Shown in pieces: positions 10,074 through 19,147 of a stretch of DNA of 23,422 nt (its first letter is position 1; every line of letters begins with the position of its first letter). The stretch comes from Hypsibius dujardini (Eukaryota > Tardigrada > Eutardigrada > Parachela > Hypsibiidae), in contig LRSR01009643.1 of assembly GCA_001579985.1 (NCBI GenBank), positions 1-23,422 on the forward strand, written 5' to 3'. The notes beneath the pieces were generated by a model, which saw only the letters and a program-made list of their open reading frames with translations, was not told the origin of the DNA and did not search any database. A program made the position numbers and the translations under genes.

Positions 10074-11213
10074 CCCCTGCGGGATTCATTTTGGCACAAA
10101 GTGAAAAGAAAGTCAGAAAGCGCGCGATGGCCAATTCGACTGAGTGATCACTCAGTCAAGAATCAGAAACCCCCTTGTTCATTCAAACACATTTTTTTTT
10201 ATACATGAAATAGCGGGAAGTTGATTAGTAAGGGGATTCATATTTTCATTGTGTCTTGGCTGTCAGATGATTTTCGGTGTTTTAAATTGCAGATTTGTTA
10301 CAGAATAAAGCAAAAAAAACAGTGGTTATCGTTTTGCATTGGAAAAGCCGAAAAGGTGCGGCGAAAAGCGAAAGAACGGAAGCAGCATATGCGGAAAGTG
10401 ACGCCAACAATGATGCGACGCCTGATGTTATTGTAAATCATAGAAAAAGTCCATTACTCCTTCCGTTCTATGCTAACGTTCTCCGACTGGACAAAAGCAC
10501 TGTACAGTTTCATCTGCGAGATCCGAACATCAAATTTTTCAAAACAATCAAACGCGATCTCATTCTTAAGGCCCAAAAGAAAATACGGCGGAAATGCGCC
10601 ATGAACCTCCAGAAAACCATCCGGATGTTGGACGTTCCCAAGATGTTTTTTTCGGACAAGTGCTTCGTACGTTTCAGCATGTACTTTGATCATTAAAACG
10701 AACGATGTTACAAATATTTGCTGGAGACAATTAGCAATAAGCAGAAGTTCAAGCAAATTTCCAAGAATGTGTTGTGCGCGATGGTTTTTGCGTCATTTCT
10801 TTTTCCGATCGATCTGCCCTCGTTGTTTTGAAGTTTGGTTTTCAGCCTCAACTAGCATACCTACAAAGACAGCTGCTTAAAACTGATGCTGGAAACTTTC
10901 CCTACGGTCTGGAAGCGATTTCAGCGATTTCGTATCAGGGCAATACACCGTGCAGCACGGCAAGGACTGTGCAGGCCTTTTGGAGGAAGAAATGCTTTGC
11001 TTCATCCGAAATGCCGATATCCCGTTCAACAGCCCCAATATCAGACCTTTCAGTTATTATTTGTGGAGGTTACTGAACAAGCCTGTCAACAAACACGAAC
11101 TGATCTCCAGCTTCGACAGCTTGGCAAAGATATTAAAGGACAAATATGAAGCGATTTTTCAGCAAGTAATTCAGAACACCATCAATTCCTGATGACTCGG
11201 GTTTGCATATTGA
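10074..11213 (+). mobile_element. Tc1/mariner element, copy B, 3'-truncated, inserted in repeat X
   Basis: The left end is CCCCTGCGGGATTCATTTTG after a TA at 10072-10073, matching the ends of copy A. The internal sequence follows copy A in opposite orientation: the 5' leader agcgggaag just before the start, then the transposase. The right end is missing: similarity to copy A stops at catattgagtaa (about 11202-11213), about 125 bases short of the expected terminus. Repeat X resumes at once. The 260 bases before it (9812-10073) are neither X nor mariner. Confidence 0.75.
10221..11192 (+). pseudogene. Tc1/mariner transposase, copy B
   Basis: Homologous to copy A throughout. The start codon has changed from ATG to TTG (10221), followed by ISKGIHIFIVSWLS. 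Frameshifts near 10270-10300 and about 10430 divide the N-terminal half. The second frame carries LDKSTVQFHLRDPNIKFFK and MFFSDKCF (first catalytic aspartate region, better preserved than in copy A). Further pieces are QGNTPCSTARTVQAFW (second catalytic region, aspartate lost) and YYLWRLLNKPVN, ending in a stop at 11190-11192 after VIQNTINS. Inactive. Confidence 0.8.
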
Positions 11214-12100
11214 GTAATGGTCAAGCAACAGTTGAAACCAGCTGCACTGGAAAGCCTGAAATCGACAAAAGCAAACTATCAATGGAATTGGACGTAATGC
11301 GATAAAATCAAATGAATAAATTTACAAAACGTCTGCGAACATTTTTGGGCTTTGGAATCTGTATTTTTCCAATAGATTCCGATAAAAGTTACAACCAGAA
11401 CAGGGTCTCTTCAACTGCAACAAGCGGACTCTGCGCTACCGCGGATAGGAGGCGGAATTGGCGGACAAACCAGAGAGTTCTTGTTTATTTTTGGTTGCAA
11501 ACATTTGTAGCTTATGGAGTATCTGTATTCCTTCCGCTTATTTTATCTATCTCCGCTTCTACAAAATGATCGTTCAATCAATCGTTGAGTTGTTATGCTA
11601 ATTTATTAAAGAGAAGGAACTTCCATAATTTGCAAATTGCGAGACGGATTCAGCGAAGTGGGCTTAGATTTCGATCGATAAAAAAATTTCGGAGCTTCCG
11701 ATTGAATTGATGCTTTGAAAGCGCAAAACAGTTGACTACGTGTGGCGGTTATTTCTTCTGAAATAATTACGTTAAAAAAACTTATTGCTAAGCCTTGTAG
11801 TATTCAGAAACTTTCTTCATGCGATGTAGCTTTTGTAACGTCTGTATGCAAGAGGAGATAAACAGACACAAATTTCCAGTATTAGGTGAAGTGTAAATGG
11901 ATCGAATTGACACAAAAACATGGCAACATTTGAATTCGCATGTTTGTAAACATTCCATAAAAAATGATTCCCCTACATGGCTCGCCAATGGTATGGTACG
12001 CCGTCTGAGACACGTACAGACCGGCGATTTTATCATCCCTGGTGCAGGGTTATTTGACAAAATGCTACGTCTAAAATGATTTTTTTTAGAATTCACAGAC
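11214..12100 (+). repeat. Repeat X, copy 1, right part
   Basis: Matches 17090-18060 in the same orientation: CAGCTGCA.TGGAAAGCCTGAAATC, CTTTCTTCATG, CATGTTTGTAAA, CATGGCTCGCCAATGG, CACGTACAGACCGGC and a tail at about 12060-12100. It differs from copy 2 by holding the exon fragment at 11376-11500 and by lacking the 235-bp MITE. At the MITE site it reads ATAAACAG, which approximates the empty target. No intact gene. Confidence 0.75.
11376..11500 (+). pseudogene. Captured fragment of LRR-like gene exon 1
   Basis: Bases 11376-11500 are a near copy of 18806-19021. They begin with the 5'-UTR string TTCCGATAAAA, skip about 70 bases covering the start codon and signal peptide, then follow the exon: ACAGGGTCT..CAACTGCAAC, the GGAGGCGG.AT.GGCGGACAAAC block and the TTTTTGGTTGC end. 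A 16-base gap removes codons in the middle, so the reading frame is broken. The corresponding position in X copy 2 (about 17213-17250) has no such sequence. The fragment is flanked by two imperfect copies of the X sequence acattt..ctgtatt.cttcc (11340-11375 and 11501-11536). Confidence 0.75.
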
Positions 12101-12798
12101 ATTCAGAAACAGTGAATTTTCACAGAATTCAGAAAAAAGGAACGCTGTTTCGAAATAAATCCTTTCAATTTTCTGTATCAGCAAATGATGGCTGACTTGA
12201 AAAAATTAACACGGGGATTAACACGTTTATTTCAAATTAGAAATGAGAATTCAAGACACACCTTTTTCTCTGCTTGACGCAAAAACTGTTAATACTGCCG
12301 GAGTGGCAATGGTATCCGGCGCATTCACAACGGTGAGTCATGCCTGCATGATGTGAAAACCGGTCGAGATCTGACGAAGAACTGCGATTCAGCGACATGG
12401 GGGGGGGGGTTGTGAGGAAGAAACTGAAGCGGAACAGGTCTGACGTCATTTTTGCGGTCATAATTATGGTCGGCCGAAACCATCTCGAATACTCGCGTAC
12501 GAGTATAGATAATTACCGGTTTGGTCGTCTTTGAATAATTTTTGTGGGCGGCAGACGACAAAAGAGCTGGTGAGTAATCGCCGCCCAAGGCTAATTGCTA
12601 CAATTTTTCGATTGCACGCTCGCTAAGAGCACATCCGGCCTTTACCAAATAAAACAGACATGTTTAAACCACTGTGAGAACACATTAGAGTTTCAGTCTT
12701 CTTATATTCCAGACCTAAACGGTTCCACTTTTCCGAACAAAGTTCTTTTCTTGTTGTGCTGCTTGTTTATCTTACTTTCTGAACATTTTCTAGCGGTA
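12101..12798. other. Region upstream of the orphan ORF
   Basis: Contains a run of G at about 12399-12408 and no supported gene or recognisable promoter box. The frame of the orphan ORF is open back to 12595 but has no ATG before 12799. The upstream codons include a hydrophobic stretch (VLFLLCCLFILL) that could only be used if an upstream exon supplied a start. Confidence 0.35.
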
Positions 12799-13920
12799 AT
12801 GGCGGACGTACCGGTTGCGGTTCCAGATGCGGTAGAGTTACTGAAGGAGAACGGAATATCATCTCTCGATATACCCAAAGAGGTTCCAGATGCGGTAGCG
12901 TTACTGCAGAATAACGGAATATCATCTCTCGATATACTCAAAGAGGTATTTAAAAAAATAAAATCAACTACGACGGAAGTGGATGAACTATTGAGAGTGG
13001 CCAGTGCAACGCTGTTCCGCGAAAAATCGGATATTGACTATGCTGACTGGTCAACAATCTTAGTAAGTTCGCTGAAACTCCCGACGACGCTCTACATACT
13101 CTACGTGATATGGTCGGATTCAGTTCAGTTCGTCGATGCCAAGCAGAAAACGGTTGAGCCTTTAGACAAGGCTGATTCTTTTGTCTTGTGCAAAGTAGGC
13201 TCTACCGAGATGAAAAGCTTTGAACACTTGATCACGGAGGAGGGTAATATATTGGTTTATACGGCAACCAGTCGTAGTCTTAAGACTAAATTCAACTTCG
13301 AAACTAAACCAGAGACTATCCGCGAATTCAAGATGCCCACGAAAGATGAAGTGTTGTGCGGACTGATGCTGGAATTTAAGAAGAAAGCGAGGATCAACAA
13401 CTACGCAACGCGGCTGTCTGGAATCTGTAAAATGCTCAAGGATCAAGTCGCCGAACACAACAATATGAACGTAGCACAACAAATGATGTTTGCTTTAGAC
13501 TCGGCCGATAACGATACGGTCCAAAAGTTTGAGAACTTACTTAGGAAGAAGCTGAGCGTTCACCAGGAGCAGATTCACCCCAATATGATTTCCGAGCCGG
13601 CAAAAGCGAAGAAGAGAACTGATGCGGATGTTGCTGAAGGGAAGAAAGGATTGCTCTTGCACCCAAAAAGTGCCCCAACGGAATGGATCTTGTCCACGAA
13701 AAATATCATTGGCAAGTACGACCAGTTCATCAAAGAAAAGGGCATGTGGATTAAATCAGCGGAGGTGGAATCCGTTGAATACGAAAAGAGCACACAAGAC
13801 ATGATTGAACGGTACAAAGCAAAGTTTCCGAAGGACCTGCATATGTCTTGGACTACACCCGCTGATAAAAAGAGTGAAAAAAAAAGTGTACTACTCAAAT
13901 TCAAACCGTTTCCGAAATAA
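12799..13920 (+). CDS. Intact intronless 373-aa protein of unknown function
   Basis: The start is the first ATG of the frame (context GTAATGG, purine at -3 and G at +4), beginning MADVPVAVPDAVELLKENG; the stop is TAA at 13918-13920. Residues 8-28 and 29-49 are a tandem duplication (VPDAVxLLxxNGISSLDIxKE), 63 bases each with about five differences. The rest is mixed alpha-helical and lysine-rich, with no signal peptide. One moderately hydrophobic patch (TTLYILYVIW) occurs near residue 96. The C-terminus is strongly basic (DKKSEKKSVLLKFKPFPK). I recognise no domain. It is the only long undamaged frame in the window and lies between the two direct X copies. Absence of introns may mean a retrocopy, a transposon-borne gene or an endogenised viral gene; the sequence alone does not decide. 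Confidence 0.7.
   Translation: MADVPVAVPDAVELLKENGISSLDIPKEVPDAVALLQNNGISSLDILKEVFKKIKSTTTEVDELLRVASATLFREKSDIDYADWSTILVSSLKLPTTLYILYVIWSDSVQFVDAKQKTVEPLDKADSFVLCKVGSTEMKSFEHLITEEGNILVYTATSRSLKTKFNFETKPETIREFKMPTKDEVLCGLMLEFKKKARINNYATRLSGICKMLKDQVAEHNNMNVAQQMMFALDSADNDTVQKFENLLRKKLSVHQEQIHPNMISEPAKAKKRTDADVAEGKKGLLLHPKSAPTEWILSTKNIIGKYDQFIKEKGMWIKSAEVESVEYEKSTQDMIERYKAKFPKDLHMSWTTPADKKSEKKSVLLKFKPFPK
12820..12945 (+). repeat. 63-bp tandem duplication inside the orphan ORF
   Basis: Two direct 63-bp units (12820-12882, 12883-12945), in frame, differing at about five positions. They add one 21-residue helix-like unit to the N-terminus. The high similarity means the duplication is recent relative to the decay of surrounding elements. 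Confidence 0.9.
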
Positions 13921-14025
13921 TCTCCAACCACGTGTCCAATTTTAATTATGCCTTCTCGTTAGAATAATTATTCCATGAAATAATATTCCCTTTCTTTGCA
14001 CTATGCTAAGGTTGATTAATTTCAG

Positions 14026-14160
14026 CGACATTTTGAGCGACCTGAGGCTGAACGATTTTATCTGTATGTTCCAAGCTTCCGAATGCCTACCGTGTTTGTA
14101 ACTCATTTTGAGACTGACCTACCGGAGTCTGTACCTACGGTATGGGAGGAGATATTGTAA
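14026..14160 (+). CDS. Candidate terminal exon
   Basis: After an acceptor-like ttaatttcAG (14025) a frame opens for 44 codons to a TAA at 14158-14160. It has protein-like composition: ERPEAERFYLYVPSFRMP and FETDLPESVPTVWEEIL. There is an in-frame stop just before the acceptor and no ATG before residue 18, so if used it is spliced on. It lies 105 bases after the orphan ORF and could be an alternative 3' exon of it or an exon of a decayed gene. No family recognised. Confidence 0.3.
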   Translation, partial: RHFERPEAERFYLYVPSFRMPTVFVTHFETDLPESVPTVWEEIL

Positions 14161-15055
14161 TGAGGTTTTTTGTTCTCTATAATCAACTCTGTCAGCTATT
14201 CAAAACAGTTTTTCAAGACATTTTTCGTTTATTGAGATATAATTTATAAGATAAAAATCATCAAGCGTCGGGAAGAAAATATGGACTACACGGTTCGTTT
14301 AAGGGCTGCCCCAAAATACAATGAAACAAGAAATGTAAAACGCGAAGCTGAGGTTTTGATTGCATATCAATGCTAAAAAGAATTAAAGTCATTTGATTCA
14401 AAGGCGAGGGCGTGGCTAGCGGAATGCTTATTGTAGACCAGCGTCCGGAGCAACCTTATTTCGTGAGGCAAAAACTGGGACCTATTATTTTCCTAACCGT
14501 TTTATGAGTTTTAGTCTAACCACCACAAAGTCAGTGGCAAACAAAAGCTTTAGTGTTTTGCTTGCTTAGCTGTCCATAATATCTTTATTTAAAAGTATTG
14601 ACCATTCCGAAAATTTTAGGTGAAGGTTAGAAGGCAATGCTTTCGAGAGCGCCCGAAACGGGTCATGTTGTTTCTGTTTTTATCAAAAGCCGTTCAGGCT
14701 TAAAGAGATAAATCATACCGCCTCAGCTAGGCGGATGGATGGATAACAAGATGTATGTTTCAGTTTTTTGGCGCACTTGGTGCACGCAACGAAATATTAG
14801 TTTGCGCAAAATCCGCGAAAATTTGGCCCATTAGCCAGGACACGTGCAAGAGACGAAGGTTAGGATTTTCGTCAAGGAGTGGACGCCTGAAATAACAAGA
14901 AGGAAATCTAGACTGGAACTAATGGTGAGGTTTAGTTGCACTCGAATTTTTACAGTAGGTAAGTTTACAGCAGTTAATTTTACGTTTAGGAGCAAAACCC
15001 GCCAAGTGGTTTAGATAGTTTTGCAGCTGTTTTACACAACACTTATTTGAATTGA
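14161..15055. other. Intergenic region, nothing supported
   Basis: No open frame of useful length, no repeat and no RNA structure recognised in about 900 bases. Confidence 0.4.
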
Positions 15056-15655
15056 TTGATTTGCGACCTACAACTAACACTGGAAAACGGACCCTCTCGT
15101 TGGGGGCCGATAAGTCATCGGTCAGATTTTTTTAAATTCGTCCGAAACAGCAGATTCAACGAGGGAAGATTGAGCTCTGCGAATTGTCTTCACTTCGTAC
15201 CATCGGCCACATATAAGGTGTGCAATTCGGGTTTTTTGTGCGAGCTTCGTTTTGGCCATCAATCAATACCAGCACCAAACAATTCAGTTGAATTCTTCCT
15301 TTCATCCCGATTTTCCTGTTCCGTTTCTGTCGTCCAATGCACTATTTTGTTATTTCAATTGGGAGATCTGGTACTCTAGAGACCCTGTAATTTGTTTAGT
15401 GAGGTAAAAATGGCCTTGAAGTGGCGATGCCGCGGGGAGTTCCAAAAAGTACAAAAAGAGCAGAATACACCAATCAATCATGAGACAGTAATACAATCTA
15501 CATCAACGTGTTTTCAAAGCAAGAATCAATCAATCGAGGCTCCGCACATCCCAAGAAGTCGTTGTCGCAGCTCCACGCGCTTAAAAAATAAAATCAAAAA
15601 CATTTTTCCATTTTATGGTTCAGAAAACGCTACAGAAGGTCGAAGAAAGTAACCT
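15056..15655 (+). other. Two small open frames of doubtful coding value
   Basis: A 107-codon frame (15056-15379, non-ATG start at its 5' end) and an ATG frame from 15410 to 15652 (start context GTAAAAATGG) encoding a basic 80-residue peptide rich in serine and lysine. Neither has a recognisable motif. They may be chance frames or remnants. Confidence 0.25.
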
Positions 15656-16045
15656 CTAGCCCCGATGATTCCCCTTGCACCGAGTAAACTGGCACAAATC
15701 TACCATCCCCATGAAAACGCAACAGATTAGCGTTGCATCAACGGATCCCATAATCGGATCCCATAATCCAATAGCGCGATTGAAAGGTAAACGAATTTCA
15801 TATTTCACCTCAGGTTAGCGGTGGATGAAAATCAGAAATCAATGTGTAGGATCTTTCAGGAAATTGCAAACGCTATTTTGCGAAAATAACGTAAATGCAG
15901 ATCGCATTTCGCGCTTACGAGCGTCACGTGATCACTATATCAGTCGAAAACTTATCTGCTTGTTAACCTGAGTGCCAAACTAAACCTGTCTAATAAAGAG
16001 AAATAACTTCTCTTTCGAACATAGACGCGTCTAGACCTTTCGGTA
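15656..16045. other. Intergenic spacer with a short direct repeat
   Basis: No gene seen. GGATCCCATAATC is repeated back to back at about 15742-15768. Confidence 0.4.
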
Positions 16046-16079
16046 CGGGGGGGGGGCATGATTTTTAATTTTAAATATA

Positions 16080-16319
16080 TTAAATATAACTTATCCACAA
16101 AAAAACATTGCAAGGGAAGTACACATACAGTAGCAGTTGTAACTTATTGACATCGAGTACTAACAGGCATGAACGCCCCCGCCAGCTCTTTGACCTCTTG
16201 AGGGTCGAGAATGACCGCTCGCATTCAGCAACACTCATAGACAAAATTGCAAATATAATTAACAAGAACCGAATGATAGGATAGCAATTGATGTCATGAT
16301 TCAGGAAATAACAGAACAT
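16080..16319 (-). pseudogene. hAT transposase C-terminal dimerisation fragment
   Basis: Minus-strand frame with an internal ATG at 16317-16319. It encodes CYPIIRFLLIIFAILSMSVAE followed by ERSFSTLKRSKSW, the hallmark of the hAT C-terminal dimerisation domain (Dimer_Tnp_hAT, usually with a xAxxERxFSxLxRIK core). After this core the usual LR.T/RL..L pattern fades into DVNKLQLLLYVYF. The upstream catalytic part is absent. G-runs of 8-10 bases lie on both sides (about 16047-16055 and 16430-16438); no clear terminal repeats. Confidence 0.75.
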
Positions 16320-16487
16320 TTTCCATCGATGGTGGCTGAATTAAAATCCGAAAGGAGGAGCATTGGTATGACTTTGCTATTTTTACTCTAAAAAACGTCT
16401 AGAATTCGGTCACTTTAGATTTCGGACGGCGGGGGGGGGAGCAGTTACCCACTTGCCACTACTCCCTAGTACGCGAAGCTGCTTTCG

Positions 16488-18085
16488 AATGAGTAGTGAC
16501 AAGTGCTTCTCCAGGCAGCATGCCGGTCTCCGTTCCGGCAGAGACATCGCCTTCCCGATTGCTACTGGGCGTGAATTCTGACGAGCCGTATGACGATGAT
16601 TTGACCACAAAGGTTCTTAGGTCATCATGCTCGATACAGAGGGCAATACCATACCCATCGTGATGTAAGCCGTTATGTAAAAGAATGACGCATGCACCAA
16701 TCAACCCAATTAACGTCTAAAATAATTCAATCGATCGATGGGATTACGTGGTTTTTTCTGTGTGGGCCAAACATGAATAAATCAAACAATCAATGGAATT
16801 GCCTATCATCAACGTTCCAGGTTGCATGGTCGCTTTATTCAAAAGGATCATGGTATATGTAGCATTACTATCGGCGTTTCGACGTCCATTCCGTACCACA
16901 AGATGATGGTTGCTAGTTGCATCAAGAAAATCGTTCTTCGCAAGGACGGCCCGGAGCATTTCCCAGAGGTTTTAGAGTTGACAGTCGCCAGGAAGTCAAC
17001 ACGATTGATAGATGCCTGTCTTCCTCGCAGAGACCGCGAATCAGTCTTTGCGAAAGTGCAAACGTCAGAAGTTTCTCGGTCGGTGATTCGTGATGGCAAG
17101 GCAGCAGTTAAAACCAGCTGCATTGGAAAGCCTGAAATCACCAAAGAGCAAACTATCAATGAAGTTCGACGTAATCCGAAAAAACCAGAAAATAGAGCTA
17201 CAAAACATCTGCAAACATTTTTGGCTTGTGGAATATCTGTATTCCTTCCATTTTTTGTCCAAATCACCAGATTATTTGCCTGCTCTACGAACACCATGTA
17301 AGGAATTGTTATGTTAATTCAACTGGAAAGAAGGAGCTTCCATGACTTGCAAATTGCGCGCCGGATACAGCAAAGGTTTAAATTTTCATCGCTATCAAAG
17401 TTTCGGAGCTTTCGATTGAAAAATGCTAAGAAACTACAAAAAAGGTGACTACTTGTAGTGGTTATTCCTCGTGAATTAATTACTTCAAAAAAATTCACCG
17501 CAAGGCCATGCTGTATTCTTCCAGAACTTTCTTCATGTAATGTAGCTTTTGCAAACCCTTTATGCAAGAGGAGATGAGCACCAGAGATGTGCAACTCCGG
17601 AAAAATGCAACTCCAATTGCTCTCCAACTCCGGGTTAAATCCGAACCAACTCCGGCTGGACCAACTCCAAACTCCCCATATTGCAACTCCGAAAATTGGC
17701 ATGAGCTCTTTTTTGAATAATAATTTTCTCAAAGGCAACTCCAGTTCCGACCAAAAACTCCAAAGTTGCAGGAGTTGAATAACTCCAATCTTGATTTTCG
17801 GAGTCGCACACCTCTGATGGGCACACAAAAAGTTCCAGTATCAGGTGCAGTGTAGATAGATCGAATTGATACGACAACATGACAACATTTAAATTCGCAT
17901 GTTTGTAAAAATTACATTCAAAATGATTCCCCCACATGGCTCGCCAATGGAGTGGTACGCCGTCTGAGGCACGTACAGACCGGCCATTTTATCATCCTTG
18001 GTGTAGGGTGATTTGACGAAATGCTATGTCTAAATTTTTAGAATTTTGTAAATATCTAGGAGAATTCACTAGAAATAAAAAGGGC
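16488..18085 (+). repeat. Repeat X, copy 2
   Basis: About 1.6 kb in the same orientation as X copy 1 (9170-9811 plus 11214-12100), uninterrupted at the place where copy 1 holds the mariner (about 17085-17100). It is split by the MITE at 17582-17816. A 159-codon frame (16822-17301) shares GSIKKIVL/CIKKIVL, RLI.ACLPR and GKPEI segments with copy 1, but stops and frame changes in copy 1 argue against present coding. No terminal inverted repeats or target duplication could be found, so its class (non-autonomous transposon, retroelement piece or segmental duplication) is open. Confidence 0.75.
17582..17816. mobile_element. hAT-type MITE with CAACTCC arrays
   Basis: Terminal inverted repeats: CAGAGATGTGCAACTCCGG at the left and, reverse-complemented, CAGAGGTGTGCGACTCCGA at the right. 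Eight-base target duplications ATGAGCAC (17574-17581) and ATGGGCAC (17817-17824) differ at one base. X copy 1 lacks the insert at the same place and has one target copy (ATAAACAG). Both ends begin CAGAG, as in many hAT elements. The interior is filled with variants of AACTCC on one strand and its complement, with no coding capacity. Confidence 0.9.
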
Positions 18086-18841
18086 CATAAGGTTTACGGA
18101 AAAAACAGCAAAAGTTAAGAAATAATTTTTCCCACGCGATGCGCACTCTACAACGCACACACACACACAGTGCACATTTGTATTTGTGTTGAAAGCGCTG
18201 CACGAATACTCGTGCAATCTGCTTTACATTTGGCGCGCCATAAGTGCGCTGCCTCGAAGTAATAAACTTTATCGCTCATCACATACACTGATACTCTTAG
18301 TATGTGAGGACCATTATAAATGAGAGAAGAGGTCATACAGTAGGAGTTCTTGTGGTCAGAGCGCGCCTTCATAACCCTTTCGCCTTTGCAAGTTGGAATC
18401 AGCACGTTTATCAAATCTTACATCTAGTTTAGCCGGCAACTTTACTTCAGACGTTGTTGTGCCAACTTTTACTCTTTCCTTGTGGGCTTGCAAACGTCCC
18501 CGCGCCATCACACACCGAAACTGTGCAGACATGTGTTTTCCACTGTGTTAGCAGCGGCGGAAGGACCCTGGCGTACTATCTGTCCTTGGATCAGCAGGAT
18601 CGTCCACTTTACGAAGTGAAAACACCAGTCGAAACGACCGTTATTCTATTCCGTTTTTCCCCAAATTTACCTGACCAATTTTGTCTCAAATCGATCTGTC
18701 AATCCACAGGGCGGCCAATATTCTACGTTTTCTTTCTCAATTTACCCGAAAAAATGCGGTCTCGGTAGTTTGTTAAGCGGTGGATCGGTCGTTTCCCTAT
18801 GAATAGTTTCCGATAAAATTATTTTCAACAGTTTATCCATA
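18086..18841. other. Upstream region of LRR-like gene copy 2
   Basis: Contains a (CA)n microsatellite (about 18153-18170), the inverted partner of the 2120-2340 repeat (18204-18275), and a 104-codon frame at 18454-18768 that starts with TTG and has no recognised motif. The sequence just before the gene (gtttccgataaaa, 18809-18821) is the probable 5'-UTR, since it recurs in the captured fragment at 11376. No TATA box was identified. Confidence 0.4.
18204..18275 (-). repeat. Inverted partner of the 2120-2340 repeat
   Basis: Reverse-complemented, this reads CTTATGGCGCGCCAAATGTA then AAGCAGATTGCACGAGTATT, matching 2173-2218 with few mismatches. Weaker similarity continues outward to about 2140. 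It adjoins a CA microsatellite. Confidence 0.6.
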
Positions 18842-19138
18842 ATGGATTTCATCAGTTTTTCTAGCCTTATTGTCGTTGTATTTGGCGCTTCAGCTGCAGC
18901 CGGAACAGGGTCTCAGCAACTGCAACAAGCGGAGTCTCCGTGCGCTCCCGCGGATTCTTACGCCACGCTGGAGGCGGGAATGGCGGACAAACAAGAGAGT
19001 CCTTGTTTCTTTTTGGTTGCCGAGTCCAACTTTGGCGGTGAAGCTTACCACACGATCTACTGCAACGCCGCGACACTTGCCGCGCTTCACGCGTCCCTGA
19101 CGGATTACCGGCAACGCAACTGTACAGAGGTCAGCGGG
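18842..19138 (+). CDS. LRR-like secreted protein copy 2, exon 1 with signal peptide
   Basis: ATG in a good context (ccataATGG). The first residues MDFISFSSLIVVVFGASAAA form a signal peptide. A cysteine-bearing region follows (SPCAPAD, SPCFFLV, IYCNAAT, RNCTEVSG). Candidate donors are GAG|GTCAGC (after 19129) and GGG|GTAAAA (after 19138), both phase 0. The next exon, if it begins after AG at 19737, needs phase 2 to enter its long frame. No donor here supplies that, so the gene carries a phase conflict consistent with decay or with an unseen exon. The hosted intron (19139-19737) is AT-rich and repeat-laden. Confidence 0.6.
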
Positions 19139-19147
19139 GTAAAACTA

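Noticed and set aside
13162-13931. Minus-strand frames of 106 and 118 codons
   Set aside because: Shadows of the intact plus-strand ORF at 12799-13920.
16848-17297. 149-codon minus-strand frame in repeat X
   Set aside because: Overlaps a plus-strand frame of similar length, is not conserved in X copy 1 and has no motif.
9170-18085. Repeat X copies as LTRs of a retroelement containing the orphan ORF
   Set aside because: No TG..CA ends, no primer-binding or polypurine site, no reverse transcriptase or integrase between them, and the copies are too divergent and nested.
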